Shown here piece after piece: positions 1-5,397 of a stretch of 10,423 nt of DNA. Positions within the stretch are counted from its first letter, which is position 1; the number at the start of each line of letters is the position of its first letter. The position numbers and the translations under genes are program-made. This stretch comes from UM-FILTER-37-12 sp964344965 (lineage in GTDB: Bacteria > Patescibacteriota > Patescibacteriia > Magasanikbacterales > UBA922): contig CAYFPJ010000027.1 in assembly GCA_964344965.1 (NCBI GenBank), positions 1-10,423 on the forward strand. The letters are read 5' to 3'. A model generated the notes under the pieces. That model was not told where the DNA came from and ran no database searches. It saw nothing but the letters and a program-made list of their open reading frames with translations.

Positions 1-31
1 TCACTTTTTCGATGCAAGCATCGAGGAATAA
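1..31 (+). CDS. Possible C-terminal tail of an upstream gene (yebC-like?)
   Basis: Reading frame 2 from the window edge gives HFFDASIEE followed by TAA at 29-31. This acidic ending resembles the C-terminus of YebC/TACO1-type translation factors, which often lie just upstream of ruvC. The fragment is only nine residues, and the other two frames are also open here: frame 1 reaches a TGA at 58-60 that overlaps the ruvC start as ATGA. The assignment therefore rests on synteny more than sequence. The small palindrome CGATGC-AA-GCATCG (10-23) lies within it. Confidence 0.22.
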   Translation, partial: HFFDASIEE

Positions 32-56
32 AACCGCTTAAAGATTTAAAATTTTT

Positions 57-563
57 ATGAAAAAGTCTTCACAACCAATACGCATCCTCGGCATTGATCC
101 TGGTTTTGGCCGCACTGGTTTTGGAATTATAGATAAGGAGGCTGGTGGCTGGAAGCTAGTAACTTATGGCTGTATTGAGACATCTGGCAAGAAGTGTTTT
201 GTTGACCGTTTGGAAGAGTTAAGTATTGATCTGAAGAAAATAATTAAGAAATATAAGCCAACTCATGTAGGTGTAGAAGATTTATTCTTTCATAAAAATG
301 CCAAGACAGCCATCAAAGTTGCCCAAGCTAGGGGTGTGATACTTCTTACGGCCAAGCAATCAGGCCTACCTATTTTTGAATTCACTCCTCTTCAGGTTAA
401 ACAAGGCGTCACTGGCTATGGGAGGGCCGAAAAAGGTCAGCTGGAAAGGGTGATAAGAATGATTTTCAAATTGAAAAAACAAATCAAGCCAGATGACGCC
501 GCCGATGCCTTGGCAGTTGCGTTGACCTGCGGTGCTTCTTTAAAGATGATTCAATTGGGCTAG
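57..563 (+). CDS. ruvC: Crossover junction endodeoxyribonuclease RuvC
   Basis: RuvC is the Mg2+-dependent nuclease that resolves Holliday junctions by symmetric nicking, working with RuvAB in the cytoplasm. The 168-residue protein has normal family length and the RNase H-like fold signature. LGIDPG near the N-terminus gives the first catalytic Asp (D14), GVEDLFF gives the Glu (E74), and PDDAADALA near the C-terminus gives the last two Asp (D147, D150), so all four acidic residues are present. The GYGRAEKGQ stretch (about 120-128) matches the DNA-contacting region of the family. The ATG at 57 is chosen because IRILGIDPG follows at the expected distance; no good Shine-Dalgarno site lies close to it. 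RuvA and RuvB are not in the window. The gene is followed by a weak hairpin and then the rpsO promoter. Confidence 0.95.
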   Translation: MKKSSQPIRILGIDPGFGRTGFGIIDKEAGGWKLVTYGCIETSGKKCFVDRLEELSIDLKKIIKKYKPTHVGVEDLFFHKNAKTAIKVAQARGVILLTAKQSGLPIFEFTPLQVKQGVTGYGRAEKGQLERVIRMIFKLKKQIKPDDAADALAVALTCGASLKMIQLG

Positions 564-566
564 TTT

Positions 567-591
567 TTGGCTTTATTAAGCAATTTTTTTT
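567..591 (+). terminator. Weak intrinsic terminator after ruvC
   Basis: GCTT-TATT-AAGC (570-581) forms a short four-base-pair stem followed by AA and an eight-T run (584-591), just after the ruvC stop. The stem is weak, so it may only partly stop transcription before the rpsO promoter at 601. Confidence 0.35.
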
Positions 592-600
592 GTGGCAACA

Positions 601-629
601 TTGACAAAAGGCTTAATTAATGATATAGT
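601..629 (+). promoter_or_regulatory. Sigma70-type promoter of rpsO
   Basis: A perfect -35 box TTGACA (601-606) is separated by exactly 17 nt from TATAGT (624-629), one mismatch from the consensus -10. Transcription would start near 635, giving a leader of about 73 nt before the rpsO start codon. It should drive rpsO, the overlapping NYN gene and possibly pnp. Confidence 0.75.
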
Positions 630-640
630 TCTTTCATTAT

Positions 641-697
641 TTATCCGTTATAAGCGGATCCGACCACAGTAGACATGCACACTGCCGGCCGGATAAG
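641..697 (+). promoter_or_regulatory. rpsO leader with mutually exclusive stems (candidate S15 autoregulatory element)
   Basis: Three short segments compete for pairing. TTATCCG (641-647) can pair with CGGATAA (690-696), enclosing a CAGT/ACTG hairpin (667-670 with 681-684). Alternatively ATCCG (643-647) pairs locally with CGGAT (655-659), or ATCCG at 658-662 pairs with CGGAT at 690-694. The only Shine-Dalgarno-like sequence, GGATAAG (691-697), lies inside the 3' partner, so closing the long stem would mask it. S15 is known to repress its own mRNA in several bacteria through varied leader folds; its action here is an inference from these alternatives. Confidence 0.45.
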
Positions 698-708
698 CAC
701 AAGCATGT

Positions 709-1047
709 ATGCTATCAAAAAAGCAAAAACAAAACGTCATTAAGAAATTTCAGACTCATGATGGAGATACTGGGTCTAGTCAAGTGCAGATCGCCATTCT
801 CTCAAAAGAGATTAACGAACTGGCAGGACATCTAAAAATTCACCACAAAGATCACTCTTCAAGAAGGGGTCTCCTCAAAAAAATTGGTGAACGTCGTAGG
901 CTTCTCCGTTATTTGAAAAAAGAAGATTCTGCAGAATACGAAAAATTGGTTAAGGGGTTGAAACTCAAACAAGCTAAAGCATTCCAAGCGACCGCTCAGC
1001 CTGCAGATGATGATAAAAAAGAAGAAAATGCAAAAGATACAAAATAA
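709..1047 (+). CDS. rpsO: 30S ribosomal protein S15 (uS15)
   Basis: S15 is a primary 16S rRNA-binding protein that organises the central domain of the small subunit and contributes to bridge B4 with the large subunit. The family core is clear: THDGDTGSSQVQIAIL (16-31), then HHKDHSSRRGLLKKIGERRR (45-64), then LLRYLKKEDSAEYEKL. It is 112 residues long against about 89 in typical bacteria. The excess is a C-terminal tail from about residue 88 that ends in a very acidic and lysine-rich stretch (ADDDKKEENAKDTK), probably disordered. The ATG at 709 follows GGATAAG at a long spacing. The 3' end overlaps the next gene by 20 nt, suggesting translational coupling. It lies upstream of pnp as in many bacteria. 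Confidence 0.96.
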   Translation: MLSKKQKQNVIKKFQTHDGDTGSSQVQIAILSKEINELAGHLKIHHKDHSSRRGLLKKIGERRRLLRYLKKEDSAEYEKLVKGLKLKQAKAFQATAQPADDDKKEENAKDTK

Positions 1048-1597
1048 AAAAAATCCTCTCAAACACCCCGACCAACGTGTAGGGGTGTTTATTGATGTGC
1101 AGAATATGTATTATTCTGCCAAGAACCTCCACAACAAGAAAGTCAACTTTGGTAACATTGTGAAAGAAGTGGTGGCTGATCGCAAGTTGATTCGGGCCAT
1201 TGCTTACGTGGTAAGGACAGAATCGAAAGAAGAGCAGCCATTTTTTGAAGCACTTTATAAGCTCGGAATTGAGACTCGTGAAAAGGATTTGCAAATATTC
1301 AGTACCGGCATGAAGAAAGCTGACTGGGATGTGGGTCTTGCTGTAGATGCTATTCGTCTTGCTCCAAGTCTTGATGCTATTGTAATTGTTTCTGGGGATG
1401 GCGATTACTTACCTTTGATAGAATATCTACAGAGTATGGGTAAGCAAGTTGAGGTTGCAGCTTTCGCTGGTACCACTTCTGGCAGATTGATTGAAGCAGT
1501 TGATGATTTTATTGATTTGTCGCTTGATAAAAGAAAATTTTTGATTGGGCCGCAGAGGAATAGTAGGACTGGCGTGAAAAGAATAAGTAGAAAATAA
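1028..1597 (+). CDS. NYN-domain (LabA/DUF88-type) putative ribonuclease
   Basis: The protein belongs to the NYN/PIN-like superfamily of predicted metal-dependent RNases (LabA/DUF88, related to Marf1 and Zc3h12a nucleases). With the start at 1028 it has 189 residues. VGVFIDVQNMYY (about 18-29) gives the first catalytic Asp and the conserved Asn, KADWDVGLAVDA (about 97-108) supplies the central Asp residues, and VIVSGDGDYLPLI (about 119-131) is the SGDxDF motif. The C-terminus is short and basic. The ATG at 1028 is preferred over an upstream ATG at 1007 because it leaves a 20-nt rather than 41-nt overlap with rpsO and is preceded by a purine-rich AAGAAG. Substrate is unknown. Its position between rpsO and pnp suggests a role in RNA turnover or ribosome maturation, which is inference from context. 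Confidence 0.82.
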   Translation: MQKIQNKKNPLKHPDQRVGVFIDVQNMYYSAKNLHNKKVNFGNIVKEVVADRKLIRAIAYVVRTESKEEQPFFEALYKLGIETREKDLQIFSTGMKKADWDVGLAVDAIRLAPSLDAIVIVSGDGDYLPLIEYLQSMGKQVEVAAFAGTTSGRLIEAVDDFIDLSLDKRKFLIGPQRNSRTGVKRISRK

Positions 1598-1621
1598 AAT
1601 TTAGTAATTTTGAGTTATAAA

Positions 1622-1728
1622 TTTAGGTAATAGAACACGGATGACACGGATCTAACGGATTGACACGGATAAAATCTGGTCAAATCCGTTAAATCTGTGT
1701 GCCGAAGGCCCGTGTTCTATTACCTAAA
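1622..1728 (+). repeat. 107-bp hairpin repeat with 19-bp perfect terminal inverted repeats
   Basis: TTTAGGTAATAGAACACGG (1622-1640) is an exact inverted match of 1710-1728. Inside, ACGGAT is repeated in a loose tandem (GACACGGAT, TAACGGAT, GACACGGAT) and the right inner part (CAAATCCGTTAAATCTGTG) pairs imperfectly with the left, so almost the whole element can fold into one hairpin. It contains no ORF. It looks like a MITE or REP-type dispersed element sitting between the NYN gene and pnp; no convincing target duplication is visible. As RNA it could act as a processing or stability stem. Confidence 0.7.
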
Positions 1729-1860
1729 CCATGTTTTAAAATATTAATAACCAGTTGGTCTGGATACACCTAGGTTCCAAATTGTCAGGGATCTATCGCA
1801 TCTGGATCAACTTCCTATGTGCAGAAAAACATTTTTTGTACATATTAAACTAACTACAAT
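1729..1860 (+). other. pnp upstream leader, no clear promoter or ribosome binding site
   Basis: These 132 nt precede pnp. AGTTG (1753-1757) can pair with CAACT (1808-1812), and TCTGGAT occurs twice within this span (about 1759 and 1801), so a folded leader is possible. In enterobacteria PNPase represses its own mRNA through its leader, but no homology to that structure is seen. No convincing -35/-10 pair was found, and the bases before the ATG (CTAACTACAAT) contain no Shine-Dalgarno sequence. Confidence 0.3.
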
Positions 1861-4095
1861 ATGTTAGATGTAAAAAGTTGGTCCACCCAGTGGGGAGGAC
1901 GAGAGTTAACCATTGAGACAGGAAAGCTTGCTCTACAGGCTGGAGCTAGTTGTACTGTTCGTTATGGTGACACAATGATTTTGGCTACAGCCATTATGTC
2001 CAGTCGCAAAAGTGACATGGATTATTTTCCTCTTTCTGTAGAATTTCAAGAAAAACTTTCTGCAGCTGGGAAAATAAAAGGATCACGCTTCATGAAACGC
2101 GAAGGACGGCCAAGTGACTGGACTGTTCTTACTGGACGTGTGATTGATAGATCAATCAGACCTCTCTTTGACGACCGAATGAGAAATGATATCCAAGTAA
2201 TTCTTACACCATTGTCTATTGATGGTATTGCCGAGACCCAGTCCACTGCCCTTATTGCAGCTTCTGCTGCGCTTTCTATGTCAAGCATTCCTTGGAATGG
2301 CCCTATTGGTGGTGCTTTGATTGGGAGAAAAAATGGAGAATTGGTTCTCAACCCTACAGATGAGGATCTAGATGAAGGAGATTTGGAGATGGTGGTGGCC
2401 GGTACTCCAGAAAAGTTGGTGATGGTAGAAGCTGGGTCAAGTGAAATATTGGATACAGACTTTGTAGAAGCCATGAAATGGGGTTGTAATGAGCTCGCTC
2501 CAGTGATTGAACTTATAAAAAAAGTACAAGCGGAAATTGGACAAGAGAAAGTGGACCCACTTGCAGATGTAGAAGAGGTTTCAGAAGTTGCAGATGCTAA
2601 GAAAAAAGCAGAAGCATATCTTGCTTCTATAGCTGACACCATGATTTTTGATTCTGTGAAAACCGGCAGGAAAGAAAGAGTACAAATGGTGAAAGAAATC
2701 GAAGAGGCCACCCAAGCTCATCTGCTTGAGCAAGGAGTAGAAGAAGAGATTGCTGCTCTTGCGTTAAAAAAAGTTGGCTACTTGGTGGGAGCTGAAATAA
2801 CCAAGCGTATCCTTGAAAAAGATCAGCGTCTAGACGGTCGCAAACTTGATGAGATCAGACCGCTGCATATGGAGGTAGACCTTATTCCTCGTGTCCATGG
2901 TTCTGCTATGTTTATGCGTGGTGATACTCAAGTTCTTTCCAGTGTAACTCTTGGTGCCCCTGGTGATGTTCAGACCCTCGACACTATGACCGAAGACAGT
3001 ACCAAGCGCTACATGCATCATTATTCAGACGCTCCTTTCACTTATGGAGAGACAGGCTGGATGCGTGGGCCTAGTCGTCGTGCCATCGGACATGGTGCCT
3101 TAGCAGAGAAAGCCATCCGTCCCATGCTTCCACTGGAAGAAGATTTTCCTTATGCGATGCGTGTTACCAGTGAAGTTTTGGGGTCAAATGGATCAAGCTC
3201 CATGGCTTCTACTTGTGCTTCTACATTGTCACTAATGGCCTCAGGTGTACCAATCAAAAAACCTGTCGCAGGGATTGCCATGGGTCTTGCTTCTGATTTG
3301 GAAGGAAGTGGTAAATGGAAGGTGCTGACAGACCTTCAAGATGTCGAAGATGGTAAAGGTGGTATGGACTTCAAAATTGCAGGTACTGTCGATGGTATCA
3401 CTGCTGTCCAGATGGATACTAAGACCCAAGGTTTGCCATGGGATTTGGTAGAAAAGACATTTGCACAATCGGTGATAGCTAGAAAGGAAATTTTGGCTCA
3501 AATGACTGTCACTATTGCAGAACCTCGAGCAGAACTTTCTCCATATGCACCACGTATTGTCACTATCAAGATTGATCCTGAGAAAATTGGTGATATCATC
3601 GGTCCAGGTGGAAAGACTATAAAGAAGCTGACTGCAGACACTGGAGTGGACATCGATATCGAACAGGACGGTCGTGTCTTGCTTACTTCAGATGATGCCG
3701 AAGCCATGGCCGAAGCTGTAAAAGCAATTGAGATGATTACCAAAGAAGTAGAAGCTGGTGAAGAGTACGAAGGCGAAGTAGTTCGTATTGAGGATTTTGG
3801 AGCATTTATCAATATTCTTCCTGGTAAAGATGGTCTAGTCCACGTTAGTGAGATTGCTTGGGAGAGAACAGAAAGCCCAAGAGATGCCCTCAAACTCGGA
3901 CAGAAAGTGAAAGTCAAAGTAAAAGAAATTGATAATCTTGGTCGAGTAAATCTATCTATCAAAGCTCTCTTACCAAAACCAGAAGGTTACACCCCACCTC
4001 CACCAAGAGCACCGCGCACAGGTGGGCCACGTCGTGGTGGAAATAGAGGGTCTGGCGGACCAAAGAAGAAGTTTTTTGGAAGAAAGGATAGGTAA
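1861..4095 (+). CDS. pnp: Polynucleotide phosphorylase (polyribonucleotide nucleotidyltransferase)
   Basis: PNPase degrades RNA 3' to 5' using phosphate, releasing nucleoside diphosphates, and can also add 3' tails; it acts as a trimer. All domains are present in order in 744 residues: RNase PH-like 1 (about 1-215, including REGRPSDWTVLTGRVIDRSI), a helical linker (about 240-325), RNase PH-like 2 (about 326-550), KH with IIGPGGKTI (about 579-587) and S1 (about 635-705). Catalytic features of the second core are intact: GPSRR (R406, R407), SNGSSS (S445-S447) and the Asp pair D497 and D503 with the normal six-residue spacing. The tail after S1 is proline-rich and then Gly/Arg-rich (GGPRRGGNRG), a probable RNA-binding extension. 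The gene ends 17 nt before a strong terminator. Confidence 0.97.
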   Translation: MLDVKSWSTQWGGRELTIETGKLALQAGASCTVRYGDTMILATAIMSSRKSDMDYFPLSVEFQEKLSAAGKIKGSRFMKREGRPSDWTVLTGRVIDRSIRPLFDDRMRNDIQVILTPLSIDGIAETQSTALIAASAALSMSSIPWNGPIGGALIGRKNGELVLNPTDEDLDEGDLEMVVAGTPEKLVMVEAGSSEILDTDFVEAMKWGCNELAPVIELIKKVQAEIGQEKVDPLADVEEVSEVADAKKKAEAYLASIADTMIFDSVKTGRKERVQMVKEIEEATQAHLLEQGVEEEIAALALKKVGYLVGAEITKRILEKDQRLDGRKLDEIRPLHMEVDLIPRVHGSAMFMRGDTQVLSSVTLGAPGDVQTLDTMTEDSTKRYMHHYSDAPFTYGETGWMRGPSRRAIGHGALAEKAIRPMLPLEEDFPYAMRVTSEVLGSNGSSSMASTCASTLSLMASGVPIKKPVAGIAMGLASDLEGSGKWKVLTDLQDVEDGKGGMDFKIAGTVDGITAVQMDTKTQGLPWDLVEKTFAQSVIARKEILAQMTVTIAEPRAELSPYAPRIVTIKIDPEKIGDIIGPGGKTIKKLTADTGVDIDIEQDGRVLLTSDDAEAMAEAVKAIEMITKEVEAGEEYEGEVVRIEDFGAFINILPGKDGLVHVSEIAWERTESPRDALKLGQKVKVKVKEIDNLGRVNLSIKALLPKPEGYTPPPPRAPRTGGPRRGGNRGSGGPKKKFFGRKDR

Positions 4096-4112
4096 GTTCT
4101 TAGGTTTTAGAG

Positions 4113-4140
4113 AACCACCCCATCTTGGGGTGGTTTTTTT
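4113..4140 (+). terminator. Strong intrinsic terminator of pnp
   Basis: AACCACCCC (4113-4121) pairs perfectly with GGGGTGGTT (4127-4135) around an ATCTT loop, and the run of T continues to 4140. It closes the rpsO-NYN-pnp block. Confidence 0.92.
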
Positions 4141-4162
4141 CTTGATTTGATTGTTATCAGGT

Positions 4163-4186
4163 GTTAAAGTGTTTAAGTATTTAAGT
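4163..4186 (+). repeat. Three tandem 8-bp repeats before the riboflavin synthase gene
   Basis: GTTAAAGT, GTTTAAGT and ATTTAAGT follow each other without gaps and end 7 nt before the likely start codon. They could be a small operator array or simply a low-complexity upstream region. A weak promoter reading (TTGATT at 4142-4147, 17-nt spacer, TAAAGT at 4165-4170) overlaps the first unit. No FMN riboswitch motif is present. Confidence 0.4.
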
Positions 4187-4193
4187 GATTTGT

Positions 4194-4808
4194 ATGTTCA
4201 CCGGAATAACTCAAGGAAAATTTAAAATAGTAGACATTATAGAAAAAACAAATTTAAAAACTTTGGCTGTTGAGTTGTCAGAAAAATTGTTGGAGAATTT
4301 GAAAATTGGCGCGAGTGTGGCTGTGTCTGGAGTTTGTTTGACAGTGACAGAAATTAGAAATAATAATGTATTGTTTGATGTGATGCTTGAAACTCTCAAT
4401 AAGACAACTTTGAAAACTTTACAAATCGGAGATAGTGTCAATATCGAACGTTCAGCTCGGCTTGGTGACGAGGTGGGTGGTCATAAAGTTTCTGGACATG
4501 TCAGTGCTGTGGCTGAAATTGTAGACATAGAGGAATCAAAAAATAATAAAGCAATCACATTTCAGTGTGATCTAGAGTGGATGAAATATATTTTTGCCAA
4601 GGGATTCATCGCTCTTGATGGTTGTAGTCTGACGATCACTGATCCTGATCAGGAATCTGGTAAGTTTGTGGTTTGGTTCATCCCAGAGACTTTGGAGACT
4701 ACTATCTTTGGTGACAAACAAGTCGGTGACAAAGTCAATTTAGAAATTGATCCACATACTCAGATGGTGGTAGATACTGTAGAGAGGATGCAAAAAGATA
4801 ACATATAG
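4194..4808 (+). CDS. ribE: Riboflavin synthase, alpha chain type
   Basis: The enzyme dismutates two molecules of 6,7-dimethyl-8-ribityllumazine into riboflavin and a pyrimidinedione, the last step of vitamin B2 synthesis. The 204-residue protein has two lumazine-binding beta-barrels: the first opens with MFTGI and holds VSGVCLTV (C48); GGHKVSGH (95-102, with H102) joins the halves; the second has KGFIALDGCSLTI (136-148) and IPETLETT. It ends with the family signature NLEIDPHTQMVVDTVERM. The ATG at 4194 is chosen because MFTGI is the standard N-terminus; a GTG at 4185 is also in frame. No ribD, ribA/B or ribH lies in the window, so substrate supply is unresolved. Also called ribC in some species. 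From memory it resembles proteobacterial enzymes closely, which may point to transfer. Confidence 0.93.
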   Translation: MFTGITQGKFKIVDIIEKTNLKTLAVELSEKLLENLKIGASVAVSGVCLTVTEIRNNNVLFDVMLETLNKTTLKTLQIGDSVNIERSARLGDEVGGHKVSGHVSAVAEIVDIEESKNNKAITFQCDLEWMKYIFAKGFIALDGCSLTITDPDQESGKFVVWFIPETLETTIFGDKQVGDKVNLEIDPHTQMVVDTVERMQKDNI

Positions 4809-4815
4809 CATAATT

Positions 4816-5223
4816 TCGTCATTGCGAGCTAAGCGAAGCAATCTACACTTTGTTATGATAAAAGATATCTTCTACGTCTACATTTTAACAAATAGAAATC
4901 ATACCACTCTGTATGTTGGCGTTACAAACAATCTTGAAAAAAGAATAAATGATCATAAAAAGGTATTGGGTCAAAATTTACAGCTAAATACAAATTGCAT
5001 AGACTCGTTTACGTTGAAATATATTCTGATCCAGAGAGTGCTATAAAAAGAGAGAAGCAGTTGAAAGCAGGATCAAGGAGGAAGAAAATAGAGTTGATTG
5101 AGAAAAATAACCCTGATTGGAAAGATTTGTCTGGAAGCGAGGTGTAGATTGCTTCGTCCCCTTCGACTCTCCTTCGACTCACTATCGTTCGCTCAGGATC
5201 GCTCAGGGTCCTCGCAATGACGA
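4816..5223 (+). mobile_element. Inverted-repeat element carrying a GIY-YIG nuclease gene
   Basis: Two pairs of arms bound this segment of about 408 bp. TCGTCATTGCGAG (4816-4828) is the exact inverse of 5211-5223, and CGAAGCAATCTACAC (4834-4848) is the exact inverse of 5142-5156. The left arms are 5 nt apart. The right arms are 54 nt apart, and that gap holds two copies of CCTTCGACTC (5160-5169, 5171-5180) and two of GCTCAGGRTC (5191-5200, 5201-5210). The GIY-YIG gene starts 7 nt inside the left arm and its stop codon lies inside the right arm, so gene and repeats form one unit. The arms resemble a short palindromic repeat that I recall as common in many bacterial genomes. No clear target duplication is visible. 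Confidence 0.6.
4855..5147 (+). pseudogene. GIY-YIG nuclease-like protein (UPF0213/YhbQ type), frameshifted
   Basis: The ATG at 4855 opens MIKDIFYVYILTNRNHTTLY then VGVTNNLEKRINDHKK, a textbook GIY-YIG N-terminus (YVYIL, LYVGVTNN, the Arg of the helix, and a His). After the A5 run at 4957-4961 this frame continues only into unrelated residues and stops at 5046. The -1 frame from 4962 instead gives GIGSKFTAKYKLHRLVYVE, then DPESAIKREKQLKAGSRRKK with the catalytic Glu region, and ends NNPDWKDLSGSEV at TAG 5145-5147. The two parts join to about 97 residues, normal for stand-alone family members. One missing A explains the break. It may be a decayed gene, a sequencing error in the homopolymer, or a -1 slip at AAA-AAG. 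These nucleases cut DNA, but the role of the small stand-alone forms is unclear. Confidence 0.75.
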
Positions 5224-5232
5224 CATAGGGTA

Positions 5233-5261
5233 TTGATTTATTTTTTAAATCGTGGTTTAAT
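5233..5261 (+). promoter_or_regulatory. Promoter of tRNA-Leu
   Basis: TTGATT (5233-5238), a 17-nt spacer and TTTAAT (5256-5261) match the sigma70 pattern, and TG at 5253-5254 adds an extended -10. Transcription would begin near 5268, about 13 nt before the tRNA. Confidence 0.55.
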
Positions 5262-5280
5262 ATCGTAGTTCTTTCAACAA

Positions 5281-5362
5281 GCCGACGTGGTGAAATTGGT
5301 ATACACGCCTGCCTTAGGAGCAGGTGCCTTCGGGCGTGAGAGTTCGAGTCTCTCCGTCGGCA
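5281..5362 (+). tRNA. tRNA-Leu (anticodon TAG)
   Basis: The acceptor stem GCCGACG (5281-5287) pairs with CGTCGGC (5355-5361), followed by the discriminator A73 expected for leucine. The anticodon stem CCTGC/GCAGG (5308-5312, 5320-5324) presents loop CTTAGGA with anticodon TAG at 5315-5317, reading CUN codons. A long variable arm with a TTCG loop (about 5325-5337) marks a class II tRNA, and the T arm is GAGAG-TTCGAGT-CTCTC. The 3' CCA is not encoded: the gene continues CAC after the discriminator, so it must be added by CCA-adding enzyme. Confidence 0.97.
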
Positions 5363-5366
5363 CACT

Positions 5367-5397
5367 AAAAAATACGTAATATATTTACGTGTTTTTT
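5367..5397. terminator. Bidirectional terminator between tRNA-Leu and the HAD gene
   Basis: Six A (5367-5372), then T, ACGTAA (5374-5379), loop TATAT, TTACGT (5385-5390), G and six T (5392-5397) form a symmetric stem with a T run on either strand. It can end the rightward tRNA transcript and the leftward HAD transcript. The stop codon of the HAD gene (5385-5387) lies within the stem. Confidence 0.75.

Noticed and set aside
974..1294. 106-residue minus-strand open frame opposite rpsO and the NYN gene
   Set aside because: Phe/His-rich composition typical of antisense to Lys/Glu-rich genes, with no domain.
1622..1728. CRISPR-like array because of the repeated ACGGAT units
   Set aside because: The units are too short and irregular, without spacers of constant length, and lie within one large hairpin.
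2046..2711. 221-residue minus-strand open frame opposite pnp
   Set aside because: It is Ser/Thr-rich and antisense to well-conserved PNPase sequence; no domain is seen.
4141..4193. FMN riboswitch before riboflavin synthase
   Set aside because: The segment is only about 50 nt, AT-rich and lacks the conserved RFN element motifs.
4822..4854. Longer N-terminus for the GIY-YIG protein from a TTG at 4822
   Set aside because: Those codons lie within the inverted-repeat arm and add residues foreign to the family; the ATG at 4855 gives the expected N-terminus.
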